A stretch of 64,000 nt of DNA, from NCBI GenBank assembly GCA_947503155.1, contig CANNCL010000001.1, positions 1,143,999-1,207,998 of the forward strand, given 5' to 3'. Source of the DNA: an uncultured Erythrobacter sp. (GTDB taxonomy: Bacteria; Pseudomonadota; Alphaproteobacteria; Sphingomonadales; Sphingomonadaceae). Shown one piece after another: positions 61,746-64,000 of the stretch. The notes under the pieces were generated by a model that saw only the letters and a list, made by a program, of their open reading frames with translations, was not told the DNA's origin and searched no databases. Positions within the stretch are counted from its first letter, which is position 1; each line of letters opens with the position of its first letter. The translations under genes were made by a program, and so were the position numbers.

Positions 61746-62896
61746 ACACCCTGCTCAAACCCGCATCGCTAATCATCCTGACGATCTGTGTCCTGCTCGT
61801 GGGTTTCATCGGATGGGCGCATTGGGCGGAACTTGATCAGGTCACTCGCGCACCGGGCCGGGTGGTGCCGTTCGCAAGGGTCCAGATCGTGCAAAGTGAG
61901 GCCGACGGGGCGATCACACAAATTGCCGTGAGAGAAGGGGAGGTCGTCTCCGCTGGGCAATTGCTGGTTGAGCTGGATCAAGTGCAATTGGAGGCCGCCG
62001 TCCGCGAAACCCGCGTCAAAGTTGCGGCGCATGAAAGCCGGATGGCGCGGATCAATGCTGAATTGTTTGACCGTCCGCTGACATTCCCCAGTTCGCTCGA
62101 CGAATTCGGAGACTTCGTCGCAAACCAACGCCAATTGTTTCAGCGCCGCCGCGCCGCTTTGCAGTCGGAAATATCGACTCTGAACAGCCTCGCTGATCTG
62201 CAACAACAAGAGCTCGACCTCAATTTGCCGCTGCTGGATACCGGCGATGTCGCTCGGTCCGAGATTATTCGGATGCAGCGTGTGGTGGTCGAAACGCGCG
62301 GGCGGATTTCCAATGTCCGATCCGAATATATCCGCGACCTCCAGGCAGAATTTACGCAAACCGAAGAAGAGCTTGCCGGATCGCGCCAGCAATTGGCGCG
62401 GGCTGAGGACAGCTTGCGCGCGGCGACCTTGAAAGCGCCGACCGATGGCATCGTCAAAAACATCCGTTTCACCACAATTGGCGGCATCGTGCGTGCCGGC
62501 GAAGAGGTGCTGCAGATCGTGCCTGTGGGAGAGAGGTTGATCGTTGAATCGCGCGTTCCCCCGCGCGACATCGCATTTGTGAGTGTCGGCCAAAGCGCGC
62601 GCGTGAATTTCGATGCATATGACAATGCGATCTATGGATCAGCGACGGGCAATGTTGTTTTCGTCAGCCCCGACACGTTGACAGAACAAGCAGAAAACGG
62701 CGCGAGCGAGACCTATTACCGCGTTAATTTGGAAGTCGACACAGCGAGTATGCGCGAGGTGCCAGGCCGCGAATTGATCAATCTTCAGCCGGGGATGACC
62801 GCGACGGCGGAGATCCTAACGGGGAAATCCACCGTATGGGCATATCTGACTAAGCCGATCCTAAGGACCGTGTCGGATAGTATGCAAGAACGGTAA
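61742..62896 (+). CDS. HlyD-family type I secretion adaptor (LapC-like)
   Basis: 384 residues from TTG 61742, overlapping the ABC stop (TTGA). One membrane anchor near the N-terminus (LIILTICVLLVGFIGWAHWA), the lipoyl half GRVVPFARVQIVQSEADGAI, a long coiled-coil hairpin (about 90-225), the matching half LKAPTDGIVKNIRFTTIGGIV and a beta-barrel ending INLQPGMTATAEILTGKSTVW. The short GGxVRAGEEVLQIVP segment is typical. It bridges the ABC pump and TolC. Its likely cargo is the next gene. Confidence 0.92.
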   Translation: MNTLLKPASLIILTICVLLVGFIGWAHWAELDQVTRAPGRVVPFARVQIVQSEADGAITQIAVREGEVVSAGQLLVELDQVQLEAAVRETRVKVAAHESRMARINAELFDRPLTFPSSLDEFGDFVANQRQLFQRRRAALQSEISTLNSLADLQQQELDLNLPLLDTGDVARSEIIRMQRVVVETRGRISNVRSEYIRDLQAEFTQTEEELAGSRQQLARAEDSLRAATLKAPTDGIVKNIRFTTIGGIVRAGEEVLQIVPVGERLIVESRVPPRDIAFVSVGQSARVNFDAYDNAIYGSATGNVVFVSPDTLTEQAENGASETYYRVNLEVDTASMREVPGRELINLQPGMTATAEILTGKSTVWAYLTKPILRTVSDSMQER

Positions 62897-62992
62897 AATT
62901 TCCTGACCATGCCCCGAATAAACGGCGCCGCGCCAGTTGATTAAGTCTGCGCGTCTACTTAGCGTGAAAGCCGCAAGGAACAGGGGCTTCAT

Positions 62993-64000
62993 TTGGCAAT
63001 CACACCCAATTATTCGATCATCAATTCTGCTGGTATTTCGCAGAACATTATCGACCTCTTACTAGGCGTTTCGGATGAAGCATTTCGCCTGTGGGGCGAA
63101 GCTTTAGCGGGCGATGCAGAGCTTTCTGTGCGCATTGAGTTGCTGGATGACACGACCAGCGGCCGCGCCCAAGGCGGTTGGGGAAATGGCACTGGTATTG
63201 GTCAAGCTGATGGCTTGACTATTGTGGTCGGTGCGCCGGCCTTTGAACTGCAAACTGGGCAAAATGTGCCTGATCGCCAATACGATATCATCCTGCAGTT
63301 CAGCCGCGATTATTTGCTGAATGAACTGTTTCTTGACCCAACCCCCGGCTCCCGAGATGACATCCCGTCCGATCGCACTGACGGCGTCAGCGTGTTGTTG
63401 CATGAAATCGGCCATGCGCTTGGCATAATCGGGTATTACAACACAGACACGAACCAACAGGGCAATTTCGCAACTCCGTTCGATTTGCGCCGGGTTGAGA
63501 TTGAGGGGGAGGACTTTTTCCGCGGCCCCAATGTTACAAATGTGCTCGGCGGTGATCTGGATTTGACCCGCGGAAATTATGCGCATTATGGAAATAATGA
63601 TGCCTTTCCCGGGACCAGTGATGATCTCACGACCGGTCTGATGAACGGCGTCGTTTTTTATCGCGGGTTCGCCTACACGATCGGTGATTTGGATCTCGCC
63701 GTACTGGCCGATACCGGGCTTGGCACGATCCGCGATGATGTTCTGGACAATCCGTTGCATGAATATCTGCGCGGGGGCGATGGCAATGATCGGATCATCG
63801 GTGACCACATCATCAATCGGTTGTTTGGTGATGCGGGCGACGACATGATCTTTGGCAATGGCGGCAGCGATGAACTGTTTGGCGGCACCGGGGCCGATCT
63901 CTTGGATGGCGGCGCTGATGCTGACATCCTAACAGGCGGTCTTGGCGACGATACGATTGACGGCGGCAGCAATATCGACACGGCTGTGGTTAGCGGATTG
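62993..64000 (+). CDS. RTX-repeat zinc metalloprotease, 5' part (runs off the window)
   Basis: 336 codons are visible from TTG 62993, the only start in frame after a TAG at 62960-62962; AGGGG lies eight bases upstream. There is no signal peptide, as expected for type I secretion. The zinc site is LLHEIGHALGIIGYY near residue 138; position 11 of the HExxHxxGxxH motif is Gly, so the third ligand may be the His in NYAHYGN about 60 residues on. A Met-turn-like LMNGVV and DLDLAVLADTG follow. From about residue 258 to the end come RTX nonapeptides (GGDGNDRII, GDAGDDMIF, GGTGADLLD, GGLGDDTID) that bind Ca2+. The gene is almost certainly the cargo of the adjoining TolC-ABC-HlyD system. Confidence 0.9.
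   Translation, partial: MAITPNYSIINSAGISQNIIDLLLGVSDEAFRLWGEALAGDAELSVRIELLDDTTSGRAQGGWGNGTGIGQADGLTIVVGAPAFELQTGQNVPDRQYDIILQFSRDYLLNELFLDPTPGSRDDIPSDRTDGVSVLLHEIGHALGIIGYYNTDTNQQGNFATPFDLRRVEIEGEDFFRGPNVTNVLGGDLDLTRGNYAHYGNNDAFPGTSDDLTTGLMNGVVFYRGFAYTIGDLDLAVLADTGLGTIRDDVLDNPLHEYLRGGDGNDRIIGDHIINRLFGDAGDDMIFGNGGSDELFGGTGADLLDGGADADILTGGLGDDTIDGGSNIDTAVVSGL

Noticed and set aside
63104..63808. A 234-codon minus-strand frame over the RTX protease
   Set aside because: The plus-strand frame has a zinc site and RTX repeats; the antisense frame arises from the repeat composition.
63760..63970. Tandem DNA repeat or CRISPR-like array
   Set aside because: The periodicity is that of the RTX nonapeptide code; DNA units diverge and there are no constant repeats with unique spacers.

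Overview
This window looks like a chromosomal segment of a marine sphingomonad (Alphaproteobacteria, Sphingomonadales, most likely Erythrobacteraceae). This rests on the gene families seen, not on a database search: NDUFA12 of complex I, a DUF2155/aat pair, tRNA-Trp near secE-nusG, an ABA4-like protein, a PHA-granule-associated protein, three TonB-dependent receptors whose N-termini read IVVTA/IVVTG, and a laminarin-type polysaccharide locus. The DNA is GC-rich, genes are tightly packed, and many stop/start overlaps (ATGA, TAATG, TTGA) indicate translationally coupled operons. No intergenic gap exceeds 300 bases and no insertion sequence, prophage or CRISPR array was seen.

Layout. 1-4.3 kb: tail of an unidentified gene, then a leftward TelA / XpaC-like / PHA-system operon and a DUF389 membrane protein. 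4.3-9.4 kb: a stand-alone fatty acyl-AMP ligase, recX, DUF192 lipoprotein, NDUFA12, DUF2155 protein, aat (overlapping DUF2155 tail-to-tail) and tRNA-Trp. 9.4-15.8 kb: an AGCS amino-acid symporter, then the translation/secretion cluster secE-nusG ... rplK-rplA, split by a 64-residue CxxC protein, a membrane-protein/ABA4 pair with a palindromic operator, and pspA. 15.9-20.2 kb: GNAT, polysaccharide deacetylase, MoaB/CinA-type protein and a Baeyer-Villiger-type monooxygenase. 20.3-25.1 kb: two TonB-dependent receptors ending at a strong bidirectional terminator. 25.2-33.1 kb: acyl-CoA dehydrogenase, enoyl-CoA hydratase, two thiolases, a carboxymuconolactone-decarboxylase-like protein, two VOC proteins and 4-hydroxyphenylpyruvate dioxygenase, the last behind a clear promoter/operator. 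33.2-35.9 kb: an M14 carboxypeptidase.

35.9-46.4 kb is a complete beta-glucan (laminarin-type) utilisation locus: LacI regulator and MFS transporter leftward; TonB receptor, GH16 endo-glucanase, GH3 lipoprotein beta-glucosidase and SSS-type sodium/sugar symporter rightward. Two LacI-type palindromes lie in the divergent promoter. The receptor would import oligosaccharides cut by GH16, GH3 would release glucose, and the inner-membrane symporters would take it up. The MFS gene appears to have lost its start by a one-base deletion.

46.5-50.1 kb: S46 dipeptidyl-peptidase and a PhoX/DUF839 protein. 50.2-54.9 kb: a four-gene MacAB-TolC-type efflux operon. 55.0-58.1 kb: a large VIT/VWA/DUF2135 protein that, after a polyproline tract, carries what reads as the TonB-box/plug-start signature of TonB-dependent receptors; this is the most unusual feature of the window. 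58.3-64.0 kb: a type I secretion system (TolC, ABC, HlyD) followed by its likely substrate, an RTX-repeat zinc metalloprotease that runs off the end. All family names come from reading the translations; no searches were run.
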